Positions 25,727-34,660 of a DNA stretch of 64,000 nucleotides are shown piece by piece. Under the pieces are notes generated by a model. The model saw only the letters and a program-made list of their open reading frames with translations. It was not told the origin of the DNA and ran no database searches. The position numbers and the translations under genes were made by a program. Each line of letters opens with the position of its first letter. The first letter of the stretch is position 1. The DNA comes from Anaerolineaceae bacterium. GTDB taxonomy: Bacteria; Chloroflexota; Anaerolineae; Aggregatilineales; Phototrophicaceae. The stretch lies in contig JACKCF010000001.1 in the NCBI GenBank assembly GCA_020634165.1, forward strand, positions 310,001 to 374,000, written 5' to 3'.

Positions 25727-27106
25727 ATGAAACAGCAACCCGTCCTCAATTTGTGGCGACCGTCACTCATTATCATTGGGCTTCCGCTTTACATAGTTGG
25801 TGCCAGTGTATTGTTGATCTTGTCGGCCATTGGCATTTTTCCGCTGAGTATCTACCGAGTGGTCTTGCTCTTACTGCCAATTCTCTTGCTGGCTTATGTC
25901 GATGTGCCGCAGCTACCGAACGTAAGAACGCTCATAATGTTGCCTGCGCTTGTGGTCATTGTTGTTTTCGGGGTCAATCTAGTTGCATTAATGGCCGAAA
26001 ATATCCAAACCATACCGGAATGGGACTTTCACCTGTTTCGGTCCTATGGGCTGGCGCTATCCAATGGGATGAATCCCTATATACCGGACAATTTACTGGT
26101 AGCTGGCGAATCCCTCAATCTGAGTGCTGCTATTCAACGCGAACTGCTCAACTATTATCCGCCGCCAACGATGTTCTTGTTTTTGCCTCTGGGATGGTTC
26201 GATGTACATACGGCCTATCTTGTCTGGTATGGGCTGCAATGTACGGCGCTTCTTATATCTGTCTATATGCTGTGGGTCATGTGGCTAGGGGGCCAGGATC
26301 GGTTGCAGCTTTTGGCGCTGATTGGCCTTATGTTTGCATTTGGTCCCGTTTATTCGACGCTGGTCGTGGGCCAGATTAACTTCTTGCTTTTGATGTGTTT
26401 GCTGCTTTATTGGCGCGACCACCAGCACATCAGGGGCGGTGTTTGGTTGGCGCTGGCAGTGTTGGTCAAGCCGATTGCTGCGGTCATGCTCGTGTTCGTC
26501 ATCATCCGATTGCAGTGGCGGTTGCTGCTGAGTTGTGCCGCCACGCTTTTGGTGATGTCGTTACTGGCTATGGCTGCTTTCGGCGCAGATATGGTCCTTC
26601 AATACGTCTTTGATAATCCCATTGCTAACCAGATGCCGCTGTTTCATTACAACGAGCTGGTCAATCAATCCCTGCTGGCGACGCTCTTGCGCATCACAGA
26701 CTATGACATCAATCTGTATTCTCCTTATTCCCAACCCATTTTTATTGTGCTGGCCGCAGTTATGACGCTTATCGTTGTTTGGCTCGTATATCGTTTGCGT
26801 GACCATGATGACTGGCTGTTTGGCGTTCTCATAGCCTTCGCGTTGTTGTTGTACCCCAAAACACTTTTGCATTACAGCCTGCTGCTGATCGTACCGCTGT
26901 GCCTTTTGCTCGCCTCGCGGGCACGATTACCAGGTGGCTGGCTGACGGTGGTCGGTGCGTTTATCATCATTTATTTCTTTACGTGGTCCAGCCCGTATAG
27001 CTTCTTCATTGCCAACCTCGTGATGTGGCTTTTTGTCGTTGGGATGGGCTACTGGTGGCTTGGTCGTCGTTCTGGAGCCAATCAGTTGGTTCTGGAAAAA
27101 CGCTGA
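25727..27106 (+). CDS. GT87-type polyprenyl-linked mannosyltransferase, multi-TM
   Basis: 459 residues from the ATG at 25727, which has AGGAG four to nine bases upstream; the longer frame overlaps the kinase gene and should be dropped. At least nine hydrophobic helices. An extracytoplasmic loop with WDFHLFRSYGLALSNGMNPY and the YYPPPTMFLFLPLGWF segment are typical of DUF2029/GT87 enzymes, which use polyprenyl-phosphate mannose to build wall glycolipids. The Dpm1-like enzyme at 13477 could supply the donor. It is probably in one transcript with the kinase and the next membrane protein. Confidence 0.85.
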   Translation: MKQQPVLNLWRPSLIIIGLPLYIVGASVLLILSAIGIFPLSIYRVVLLLLPILLLAYVDVPQLPNVRTLIMLPALVVIVVFGVNLVALMAENIQTIPEWDFHLFRSYGLALSNGMNPYIPDNLLVAGESLNLSAAIQRELLNYYPPPTMFLFLPLGWFDVHTAYLVWYGLQCTALLISVYMLWVMWLGGQDRLQLLALIGLMFAFGPVYSTLVVGQINFLLLMCLLLYWRDHQHIRGGVWLALAVLVKPIAAVMLVFVIIRLQWRLLLSCAATLLVMSLLAMAAFGADMVLQYVFDNPIANQMPLFHYNELVNQSLLATLLRITDYDINLYSPYSQPIFIVLAAVMTLIVVWLVYRLRDHDDWLFGVLIAFALLLYPKTLLHYSLLLIVPLCLLLASRARLPGGWLTVVGAFIIIYFFTWSSPYSFFIANLVMWLFVVGMGYWWLGRRSGANQLVLEKR

Positions 27107-27110
27107 CAAA

Positions 27111-27602
27111 ATGACGCAAAAAATTAAAGCTAATGCCAACACCCTCTGGTTCACTGTTCCCTATGATGAGGCCGAACTCCAGACGCGCCTGCAAACGCTC
27201 GATAAGGTGGTTGTCGAAAGAATCGATACGGTCAGAATAGGAGATACTTACTATCGTGTTCGATTCACGGACAATGTCTCTGGTGCCATCCTGCGAGCCG
27301 AACGCACTGATGATGGTACGATTGTCCGGCTCGAATATCAGGATAAGCGTTACAGCTTCATTGTAAATCTTATTGTACTGATAGAGCTTGTCGGCTTAGC
27401 CGTAGCCATTGTGGGCGTGTTACTGAAGCAACTGGAAGTTACCTTCATTGCGGTGTGGCTCGTCATTGTTGTAGTGTTGCAGTTTGTGATCCGACGCGAG
27501 GGGTTGGGCAGCGAAATTGCAACAGGATTCATGCGTGGTACATCACAGGTACAAAACCATCAATTGCTGTTTGACTACCTCGTCGTCAATCTATCACAGT
27601 AG
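27111..27602 (+). CDS. Hypothetical two-TM membrane protein
   Basis: 163 residues from the ATG at 27111, four bases after the GT87 stop. Residues 1-80 look like a small beta domain (TLWFTVPYDEAELQTRLQTL ... YYRVRFTDNVSGAILRAERT). Two TM helices follow at about 86-106 and 110-127. No family recognised. The layout is similar to the protein at 1460-1948. It is convergent with the secreted protein at 27728, with a full family-B repeat between them. Confidence 0.65.
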   Translation: MTQKIKANANTLWFTVPYDEAELQTRLQTLDKVVVERIDTVRIGDTYYRVRFTDNVSGAILRAERTDDGTIVRLEYQDKRYSFIVNLIVLIELVGLAVAIVGVLLKQLEVTFIAVWLVIVVVLQFVIRREGLGSEIATGFMRGTSQVQNHQLLFDYLVVNLSQ

Positions 27603-27605
27603 ATT

Positions 27606-27715
27606 GACCCCCTCCTCTAAATCTCCTCCCCGAAGGAGAGGAGACTTATGCTTGTTAGTGCATTATTGGCAAAAGGCATCCTTCCTCCTTCGGGGGAAGG
27701 ACAGAGGATGGGGGT
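27606..27715 (-). repeat. Dispersed 110-bp repeat, full copy (family B, copy 3)
   Basis: Full element in the opposite orientation to 13327. It has CTCCTCTAAATCTCC, then two hairpin halves (CCCCGAAGGAGAGG and CATCCTTCCTCCTTCGGGGG), and ends GACAGAGGATGGGGG. It lies between the stops of two convergent genes. Confidence 0.85.
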
Positions 27716-27727
27716 CAATATTTTAGC

Positions 27728-28636
27728 TTACGAACCGCTTGCGGCCATCTCCATCATGCCTTCACCAACAAGGGCCGTCGCAAAGACAAGGCTCTGATTG
27801 CCTTCGGTCAGCACGCCCACGATGTAGCCCACAGGGGCATCCGGATTGAGGTCGGTCGCTGTAAAGACGAATCCCTGCTCGGATTCCAGGCCCGTTAGCG
27901 GGTAGCTTGCCAGCGCCGGATACGTCGAAATCACCAGGGATTGGGCGGTGGCAGCATCGCTCACCACAATCGGACGATAAAGCGCATAAATGCCAACGGA
28001 TGCTTCTTCGATTGTCAGTTGGGCGCGCCCCAGGTCGATGCTGCACATATCGTTGTCGCAGGGAATATCGCTGCTGACGATGCCAAAACCATCGTTGAAT
28101 ACGGCCCAGAAGGCATTTAGCTTCATCATGGCGATGGCGAACATCATATTCTGGATTTCTGAGGGCATCGCGGCCATGATCTGCTGGAAGTCCCCGGTCA
28201 TGACTTCCTGCCCCGTATAGATCACGCCGGCGTAGATCGGTGCAACCGAAGCCCCCAGGTAGGTGCTGGCGAACCCGCTAACGACCGCCGCTGCATCAGG
28301 ATTGCTGGCTGGTTTCATGGCTTCCAGGTCCAGCTCCAGCGGAATGTCATAGGCCATCAGCCATGCTTCCAGCTCTGCGACTGTTGTCGGCAGGCTTTCT
28401 GGCAGCGCAATTTCGTCCCAACTCTCAGGAATGGTCCACTCTGCCAGGTCGTCGGGCAGGTCCGGCATATCGAATTCCGGCAGATTCGGTAAGTTCAGGT
28501 TGCTGAGGTCTACCGGCGGGCGATCTATGCCCGTTCCACCACCGCGCCCGCCGCGTTGGGCCAGGGTCGGTGCTACCAGCATCAAGAGCATCACCAGGGT
28601 AATTATGGCGGTTACAGTCCGTCTTATGCGCATCAT
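27728..28636 (-). CDS. Secreted hypothetical protein
   Basis: 302 residues with a signal peptide (MMRIRRTVTAIITLVMLLML, cleavage near TLAQ-RG). The mature N-terminus has a Gly/Arg stretch, then Pro/Asp/Leu-rich segments (NLNLPNLPEFDMPDLPDDL). A more ordered part from about residue 100 on has two cysteines in DIPCDNDMCSID. The C-terminus ends GEGMMEMAASGS. No family recognised, and no enzyme motif seen. It is probably an envelope-associated protein specific to this lineage. The next 302 bases upstream hold only repeat fragments and its promoter. Confidence 0.65.
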   Translation of the reverse strand: MMRIRRTVTAIITLVMLLMLVAPTLAQRGGRGGGTGIDRPPVDLSNLNLPNLPEFDMPDLPDDLAEWTIPESWDEIALPESLPTTVAELEAWLMAYDIPLELDLEAMKPASNPDAAAVVSGFASTYLGASVAPIYAGVIYTGQEVMTGDFQQIMAAMPSEIQNMMFAIAMMKLNAFWAVFNDGFGIVSSDIPCDNDMCSIDLGRAQLTIEEASVGIYALYRPIVVSDAATAQSLVISTYPALASYPLTGLESEQGFVFTATDLNPDAPVGYIVGVLTEGNQSLVFATALVGEGMMEMAASGS

Positions 28637-28830
28637 CTGAGTCCTTGTATGAGGTCACGATAAAATGATTGTATGGCATGTTTACAGGGCTGCACCGTTA
28701 ACGACACAGCAGGCTGCCTGTCCATACACTCATCATACGGTATGACTCGCCCGCACATCTCCACTAAATCCCTGAATTCTGTAAAACCTTGGTAAAGTTT
28801 TCCCCAGGTAAACCTCTGTAGAAATCATAC

Positions 28831-28853
28831 GGGCGCAGCATACTGCTGCGCCC
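28831..28853. repeat. Palindromic repeat (family A)
   Basis: Perfect stem GGGCGCAGCA / TGCTGCGCCC with a three-base loop (TAC). A near-identical core recurs at 42388. Confidence 0.8.
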
Positions 28854-28888
28854 GCTTTTGTATATGACCAAATTTCTTTTTACGGCGA

Positions 28889-28924
28889 CCTTCTTCTTTC
28901 AGGGAAAGGACCGAGGATGGGGGG
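28889..28924 (-). repeat. Dispersed repeat, partial copy (family B, copy 4)
   Basis: CAGGGAAAGGACCGAGGATG with flanking bases matches the outer end of the element at 17301 and 27606. The remainder is absent. Confidence 0.65.
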
Positions 28925-28938
28925 CTTTATGTTTATCC

Positions 28939-31338
28939 CTAGTGCATGGTCGCCATGTGCACGATGGTGACGCCCGCACCGCCTTCTTTGCTATCGGCGG
29001 CAGTGTACTTGCTGACCAAGGCATGGTCGCGCAGGTAATTGCGGATCGCTTCGCGCAGTTTGCCCGTGCCTTTGCCGTGAATGATGCGCCCGAAGGGCAA
29101 ACCAGAGAGATAAGCGGCATCGATATAGCGGTCGAGTTTCTCCAGTGCCGTATCGACGCGCTCACCCCGCAGGTCGATCTCCATGCCAGGGCTGTTGGGC
29201 ATCGGCGGAACCGTTTCAGTTGATGTGGGGACGACTTTGTGGCCGCGTTTGGCCGCTCGGCGTTCGCTGCGGGTGCGCTGGCGCATATCGCTATACTTGG
29301 CCCGTACACGCAGCGTCCCCACCTGGACGATCGCCTCTTTCTCGTCCAGCTCCATGATGGTGCCTTCCGCATTTAGGGTATCCAGATAGACGTTATCCCC
29401 CACGCGCGGCTTCCAGTCGAGGTCGCGCACAGGTTCGACAGCATCCTCGTCCATCGGGCTGGCGACCCAATCGGTCATTTTGTCAGCAGCGGCTTTGAGG
29501 GCTTCTAGCTGCTCCATCGGCATACCAACGCGGCGCATATCACCCTGTAATCGCTTGATTTCCTTACGGACTTCTTCCAGTTCCTCATCGGATTTCTGAC
29601 GGGCGGCCTTCAGAATATCGCGCCGTTCGTCCTCAATTTTGTCGAGGCGTGCCTGTAAGTCGTCGCGCAGGTTCTGTACTTCCTGGCGCAGTGCTTCGGC
29701 TTCATCGTGCTTACTGGTGATTTCGTGCCGTGTCCGCTGAATTTCGTCCAGCAGGTCATCGGCAACCAAGTCTTCCGTCGCGACCATGCCGCGCGCCGCC
29801 TCGATGATGGTGTTATCCAGGCCGAGGCGGTTGGCAATCGCCAGTGCATTACTACGACCTGGCAAACCGACCATCAGGCGGTAAGTGGGCGCAAGCGTTT
29901 CCAGGTTAAATTCCACGCTGGCATTACGCACCCCAGGCGTTTCTACAGCGTAAATTTTCAGTTCCGGATGATGCGTGCTGACGAGCGTCGTCACATGCCG
30001 CTTCAGCAAACGATCCAGCAGGGATCGCGCTAATGCCGAGCCTTCCGCCGGGTCTGTGCCTGCGCCAAGCTCATCGAGGATCACCAGCGATGTTGGTGTA
30101 CAGTGCTCCAATATGCTGATGATATTGACCATATGTGACGAGAACGTCGATAGCGACTGCTCGATGCTCTGTTCATCACCAATATCGGCGAAGATGCCCT
30201 CAAACACGCTGATTTCTGCTTTTTCTGCCGAAACATGGATACCAGACTGTGCCATCAGCGCTACCAGACCGACGGTCTTGAGCGCAACGGTTTTGCCACC
30301 CGTATTGGGGCCAGTGATAACCAGCACATAGGTCGCATCATCAAATGTCACATCAATCGGCACGACATCGCCTGTGAGCAGTGGATGCCGCGCGCTGGTC
30401 AGGCTGATGGTGCTGCCAGGGTGGTTCGGGTTGGTCTTCTTGGCATCGAACGAACGCAGCTTTGGTTTCACGGCATGCTGTTGTTGCGCATAGCGCGCCT
30501 TGGCCATCGTAAAGTCCAGATAGCCCAGAATTTCCACTGCGCGCACGATGTGTTCACTAAAACGGCCCACCTGATCGGTCAACGCCGCCAGGATACGCCG
30601 AATCTCTTTTTCTTCTTCCAGTTGCAGCTCGCGCCACTCATTATTGAGTTCAACCGTTGCCAATGGCTCTATGAAGATGGTCGCACCCGATGAGGACTGG
30701 TCATGGATGATGCCAGGGATTTTGCCCTTATAGTCCATCTTCAACGGGACGACGTAGCGGCCACCACGCATGGTGATGACGTTGTCCTGCAAATATTGAA
30801 GATTGGTCTTGTTGGTGATGATGCGATTGAGCTTGGATTGGAGGCGGTCGAAGGCTTGCTTGAGGTCGCGGCGGATGATGGCGAGTCGGGGGCTGGCGCT
30901 GTCTTTGACTTCACCACTGTCGTCGATGCTGCGGGCGATGTCTTTTTGCAGCTCCGCGCATTCGTCGATTTCTGCGCCCCATTCTGCCAGCAGCGGATAT
31001 TCATGGCGAATTTTGTGCAGATCGCGCTGGACCAGTCCTGCTCGCCGCAGGGTATAGCGAATATCGAGCAGGTCGGAGGCGTCGATAATGACGCCGCGTG
31101 TGGCATTCATTGCCTCTTCGCGGATATCTCGCGCGCCACCGAGCGTATAAGCCACCTCATTCTCGATCATGGCGACGGCTTCGGCTGTTTCCTGCTGCCA
31201 GGTTTGCGCTTCTTCCAGATCAGTCGAAGGGACCAGATCATGAATATGCTGGCGTCCAGCGGAAAAAGATGCATGTTCCGCGAGCTGCGCCAGGATTTTA
31301 TCGAATTCCAGGGTTCTGAGAGTTTTTTCGCTAATCAT
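28939..31338 (-). CDS. mutS2: MutS2 endonuclease / ribosome-rescue ATPase
   Basis: 799 residues, a normal MutS2 length. In order: N-terminal core and clamp helices (MISEKTLRTLEFDKILAQLA onward), a MutS-type ATPase with Walker A GPNTGGKTVALK (about 340) and Walker B VILDELGAGTDP (about 420), a coiled-coil insertion (about 520-620), a KOW-like segment near 660, and a C-terminal Smr domain (EIDLRGERVDTAL near 725, HGKGTGKLR near 762). The LDLR-type nuclease motif appears as IDLRGERV. MutS2 is linked to limiting recombination and, more recently, to splitting collided ribosomes. It lies 113 bases downstream of the TIR-TPR gene on the same strand. Confidence 0.95.
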   Translation of the reverse strand: MISEKTLRTLEFDKILAQLAEHASFSAGRQHIHDLVPSTDLEEAQTWQQETAEAVAMIENEVAYTLGGARDIREEAMNATRGVIIDASDLLDIRYTLRRAGLVQRDLHKIRHEYPLLAEWGAEIDECAELQKDIARSIDDSGEVKDSASPRLAIIRRDLKQAFDRLQSKLNRIITNKTNLQYLQDNVITMRGGRYVVPLKMDYKGKIPGIIHDQSSSGATIFIEPLATVELNNEWRELQLEEEKEIRRILAALTDQVGRFSEHIVRAVEILGYLDFTMAKARYAQQQHAVKPKLRSFDAKKTNPNHPGSTISLTSARHPLLTGDVVPIDVTFDDATYVLVITGPNTGGKTVALKTVGLVALMAQSGIHVSAEKAEISVFEGIFADIGDEQSIEQSLSTFSSHMVNIISILEHCTPTSLVILDELGAGTDPAEGSALARSLLDRLLKRHVTTLVSTHHPELKIYAVETPGVRNASVEFNLETLAPTYRLMVGLPGRSNALAIANRLGLDNTIIEAARGMVATEDLVADDLLDEIQRTRHEITSKHDEAEALRQEVQNLRDDLQARLDKIEDERRDILKAARQKSDEELEEVRKEIKRLQGDMRRVGMPMEQLEALKAAADKMTDWVASPMDEDAVEPVRDLDWKPRVGDNVYLDTLNAEGTIMELDEKEAIVQVGTLRVRAKYSDMRQRTRSERRAAKRGHKVVPTSTETVPPMPNSPGMEIDLRGERVDTALEKLDRYIDAAYLSGLPFGRIIHGKGTGKLREAIRNYLRDHALVSKYTAADSKEGGAGVTIVHMATMH

Positions 31339-31451
31339 TGTTGTGCCAGTGTTTGTTCTATATCGTGGCTCATTGTAGTCAACGGACCTGTGGCTGTCAA
31401 TATCGGGTCATGAGGGGTCAATGAGGGTTCTTGCGATGTTCAGCCAACGAA

Positions 31452-33446
31452 TTAATTACTCGGCATAGTCACACCGGCTTCTTCAAAGAAAGTGCGTTCC
31501 GCCTCGCTTAGTGGGCCGCCCAGATTGAGGTAGTGTGCGAGATCATTTTCAGCGTTTTCAGGTTGATTGATGTAAACGTAGGTAAGAGCGCGACTGAAGT
31601 AGGCAGGAGTGAGTTGTGAGTTGATAAATATAGCCTGGGAAAAATCGGCAATGGCCTCTTCATATCGCTCTAAATCACCGTAAACATTGCCGCGATTGTG
31701 GTATGCCTCACTGTATTGCGGGTTGATGGTGATGGCCTGGGTGTAATCAGAGATAGCTAGGTCATATTGCCCTAGTGATTTGTAAGCATTTCCACGATTG
31801 TTGTAAGCATCCGCATAGACAGAATCGGTGGCGATGGCCTGGGTGTAATCAGAGATAGCTAGGTCATATTGCCCTAAATTGTAGTAAGTATAGCCACGAT
31901 TATTGTAGGCGAGGGTATATAGTGGGTCGAGACTGATGGCCTGGGTGTAATCAGCGATAGCTTCACCATATTGTCCAAGAGTGTAGTAAGCGTAGCCGCG
32001 ATTGTTGTAGGCGATGGCATACTGCGGGTCGAGACTTATGGCTTTAGTATAATCGGCTATGGCTTTCTCATATTGCTGTAATTTAGCGTATAGGTTCCCC
32101 CGATTGTTGTAGGCATCAGTATATTGTAGGTCGAGGTTGATGGCTTGATTGTAATCGGTAAGGGCCTCCTCATATTGTTGTAATTCCGAAAACGTGTTCC
32201 CGCGGTTGTTATAGGCAAGGGTCAACTGAGGGTCGAGGTTGATGGCTTGGGTAAAATCGGTAATGGCTTCCTCGTATTGCCCCAATTCCAGGTAGATGAT
32301 TCCGCGATTGTTATAGGCAAGGGTATATTGTGGGTCGAGGCTGATGGCTTGGCTGTAGTCAGCAATGGCTTCCTCATACTGCCCCAATTCCATATAAGCG
32401 ATCCCGCGACTGTTGAAGGCAAACGCATATTGTGGCTCAAGATTGATGGCCTGATTGTAATCGGCAATGGCCTCCTCGTACTGCTCTAGCCTTGCAAGAG
32501 CGAGTCCACGAGAAAAGTATGCTAAGGCATGTGTGGGATACCGATCAACCAGAATATCCATGCGCGTAATCAGTTGAAAAGGGTTCGGTTCATCCAGTAC
32601 CATTGCATTGGCAAATTCAACAGCAATCTGATATTGATCTTGTGCTTCCTGACGGAGGGCTTGCGCTTCCTGACTGGTGACGAATGCGCCAACAGCAGCG
32701 ATGACTGCCAGTACACCGACCACAAACAGACTTGCGGCGGCCAAGCGAAAGCGGCGTATGAGTTGCTCGCGGCGGGTAGCTTCAGCAGCCAGTTCATCTT
32801 CAACGCGGCGGCTCTCGGCGATGTATTGGCGATGCAGGTCGGCAGGTTGTGGTACTTGGTCGGCAGCAGTACCCAGCCATGCTTCCGCATGTGTAAGGTC
32901 ATCACCTTTGAGTAGATTGCTAGGATTCTTTCCTTGTCGTTCCCACTCCCTGGCCCATAAAAGCAGCCGTGTATGATTCTTCACATGCTCCGGGTTTGTC
33001 TCGGCAGTGGTGATTAACTTCTCGAACCAGTCCTCAAAGTCGTCTTCTTCTCTGAAGAACAGCCAGTTCAGGCGCTGTAATTCAGCCAGGTTATCATCGG
33101 CAGTCTGCTCCCAATCTTCTGCATACCAGGCCGTTAATATCTCTGAAAGCGGCTTGCCATCTCTCATAACCTCACGATGCAAAATCGGAATGATGCGCTT
33201 ATTCTGTTCTCTCGCATACGCGAGTTCTTTGTTACAGACCATCGACATCAAGGAATCGGGACTCATCACAAACAGGAAATTATCTGCTCCGTCGATGCCC
33301 GCGCAGATTTCCTGCCACCAATCCTCAGAATAGGGAATGCTGCTCCAATCAACCCAGGATTCTTGTCCAGTGTCATAAAGAGCGCGTTCAAGTTTGCGGG
33401 CAAAAGCGGAATCTTTGCGGGAATAAGAGATGAAAACATCAGCCAT
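31452..33446 (-). CDS. TIR domain - TM - TPR protein
   Basis: 664 residues. An N-terminal TIR domain (1-140) begins VFISYSRKD and keeps the glutamate equivalent to the SARM1 catalytic residue (Glu74 in VCNKELAYAR), so NAD-cleaving activity is possible. A helical linker, one TM helix at about 235-257 (LAAASLFVVGVLAVIAAVGA), then nine to ten TPR units of 34 residues (306-645; consensus AYNNRGxxYxxLGQYEEAI, xDYTQAISLDPQY) follow. The TIR would face the cytoplasm if the N-terminus is inside. It could be defence-related, a stress switch or a scaffold; no classic defence partner lies beside it. Confidence 0.87.
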   Translation of the reverse strand: MADVFISYSRKDSAFARKLERALYDTGQESWVDWSSIPYSEDWWQEICAGIDGADNFLFVMSPDSLMSMVCNKELAYAREQNKRIIPILHREVMRDGKPLSEILTAWYAEDWEQTADDNLAELQRLNWLFFREEDDFEDWFEKLITTAETNPEHVKNHTRLLLWAREWERQGKNPSNLLKGDDLTHAEAWLGTAADQVPQPADLHRQYIAESRRVEDELAAEATRREQLIRRFRLAAASLFVVGVLAVIAAVGAFVTSQEAQALRQEAQDQYQIAVEFANAMVLDEPNPFQLITRMDILVDRYPTHALAYFSRGLALARLEQYEEAIADYNQAINLEPQYAFAFNSRGIAYMELGQYEEAIADYSQAISLDPQYTLAYNNRGIIYLELGQYEEAITDFTQAINLDPQLTLAYNNRGNTFSELQQYEEALTDYNQAINLDLQYTDAYNNRGNLYAKLQQYEKAIADYTKAISLDPQYAIAYNNRGYAYYTLGQYGEAIADYTQAISLDPLYTLAYNNRGYTYYNLGQYDLAISDYTQAIATDSVYADAYNNRGNAYKSLGQYDLAISDYTQAITINPQYSEAYHNRGNVYGDLERYEEAIADFSQAIFINSQLTPAYFSRALTYVYINQPENAENDLAHYLNLGGPLSEAERTFFEEAGVTMPSN
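31512..32531 (-). repeat. 102-bp coding tandem repeats (TPR array)
   Basis: About ten in-frame 102-base units encoding 34-residue TPRs. The central units are very similar at DNA level, which suggests recent expansion or gene conversion within the array. Confidence 0.8.
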
Positions 33447-33536
33447 AAATGCGCGCCTAATCCAGAGTTGCGATAGAAACAGCAGCTATTGTAATAGCTA
33501 TCAAACCAGGCCGCATCAGATTAAGAGGGGAAAACA

Positions 33537-33566
33537 AACACGCAGATAGATACCTACCCGCGTGTT
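33537..33566 (-). terminator. Probable terminator of the DUF5666-like gene
   Basis: Seven-base stem (AACACGC / GCGTGTT) with a 16-base loop, then TGTTTT on the minus strand, 30 bases past the stop at 33596. Confidence 0.5.
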
Positions 33567-33595
33567 GATTTATATCAGATATTTAGCAGGCAGAT

Positions 33596-34516
33596 TTATC
33601 CGTTACGGCCATTTCCATTACCGTTGCCACGGCCATTGTTACCGTTGTTTCCATTATTGCCGTTGTTTCCATTGCTGCGACCATTATTGCCATTGTTGCC
33701 GTTGTTCCCATTGCCATTACCCCGGCCATTGTTGCCAGTGCTCTGGGTTTCCAGATCGCTGCCGTCTTCGGTCGTGTCGTCAGCATTGCGATTGCGCAGA
33801 CGTCCCGGTGCCAATTCGCTCGGATGCACGCCGCTTTCCTGGACAATCTGCCCCCAGCCCATGCCAGCACCATGCAGATCGAGGTACATCCAGGCATCTT
33901 CGGCGGTGATACCACCTTCCATATCATCGGTTTCTTGGCCATCTTCAGCCATATCGTCTGCGGCGGCTTCTGCTAATAAGAAGGCACGGGCAATATTGCC
34001 GAAGCCGTTCCCGGCACAGTGCATGGCGATCACTTCCGTGACATCAACGCCATAAGCATTCGCAATGCGGTTGGCGATGGGGTGCGTTTCTGGAACGCAG
34101 TTGCCCAATTCGACAGGAGCTTCTTCGGTAGTTTCTGGCTCAGGTGTTTCAGTCTCTTCCGGTTCGGGTGTCTCAGTTTCCTCTGGTTCGGGCGTTTCCG
34201 TTTCTTCCGGCATAAAATTGACCGAGATGACCATGATGCTGTTGTCATCTTGCAGAACGCCAGTGATCTCGACATAACTACCAGGGATCAGGCCCATCGG
34301 GTTAAATGTGCCCGATGCCGTTACAACCACACCACCGACTGTTACAACGGTTGTGCCATCAACAGCGACGATGAACTCGACTGTTCCACTAATGGTGATT
34401 TCGATGGTTTCCAGATCGGCGACATCATCGCCTGTATCCTGGGCCATCACGGGAAGGGCAATTGCCAGCATAAATGCGGCCAATAAGAAAATCAGGATGC
34501 GTGACTTGCTAAACAT
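33596..34516 (-). CDS. Secreted DUF5666-like protein with Asn/Gly-rich tail
   Basis: 306 residues from the ATG at 34516, eight bases after a GGAGG; an in-frame ATG at 34522 is only two bases from it and less likely. Signal peptide cleaved near PVMAQ-DT. A small beta-barrel (about 32-100; ISGTVEFIVAVDGTTVVTV) matches the DUF5666/OB-like pattern. Three copies of EETETPEP form a linker. A helical domain with a C-x-P-E-T-H-P-I-A...C pair follows (about 135-190). The last 50 residues are almost purely Asn, Gly and Arg (NNGNNGNNG), probably an unstructured cell-surface tail. Function unknown. Confidence 0.75.
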   Translation of the reverse strand: MFSKSRILIFLLAAFMLAIALPVMAQDTGDDVADLETIEITISGTVEFIVAVDGTTVVTVGGVVVTASGTFNPMGLIPGSYVEITGVLQDDNSIMVISVNFMPEETETPEPEETETPEPEETETPEPETTEEAPVELGNCVPETHPIANRIANAYGVDVTEVIAMHCAGNGFGNIARAFLLAEAAADDMAEDGQETDDMEGGITAEDAWMYLDLHGAGMGWGQIVQESGVHPSELAPGRLRNRNADDTTEDGSDLETQSTGNNGRGNGNGNNGNNGNNGRSNGNNGNNGNNGNNGRGNGNGNGRNG

Positions 34517-34524
34517 AAACATAT

Positions 34525-34529
34525 CCTCC
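34525..34529 (-). promoter_or_regulatory. Ribosome binding site deciding between two ATGs
   Basis: GGAGG on the minus strand lies two bases from ATG 34522 but eight bases from ATG 34516; the latter spacing is the usual one. Confidence 0.6.
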
Positions 34530-34660
34530 AGTTTGGTACGCTCTTTGCGCACCGCAGATGTACGGATTCATCCGAGGTGAGACGCTGGCTAACGTCGCAC
34601 GCTGAATGCTATGTAACAGGTGTGAGCTGCGAATAACAATGGTCGGATGGTCGGGCCTGG

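Larger units (their letters stand above)
28637..28938. other. Intergenic region with repeats, no gene
   Basis: The 302 bases between two minus-strand genes contain no credible gene. They hold a perfect ten-base palindrome (28831-28853) and a partial family-B repeat (28889-28924); the rest is unremarkable and includes the presumed promoter of the secreted protein gene. Confidence 0.6.

Noticed and set aside
30703..31413. Plus-strand frame of 236 codons opposite mutS2
   Set aside because: Antisense to the conserved N-terminal core of MutS2.
31512..32531. Regular repeats that could be mistaken for a CRISPR array
   Set aside because: The 102-base period is in frame, encodes TPR units, and has no unique spacers.
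33600..33740. Short repeats of about nine bases, possible microsatellite or CRISPR-like
   Set aside because: They encode the Asn/Gly/Arg tail of a secreted protein in the correct frame.
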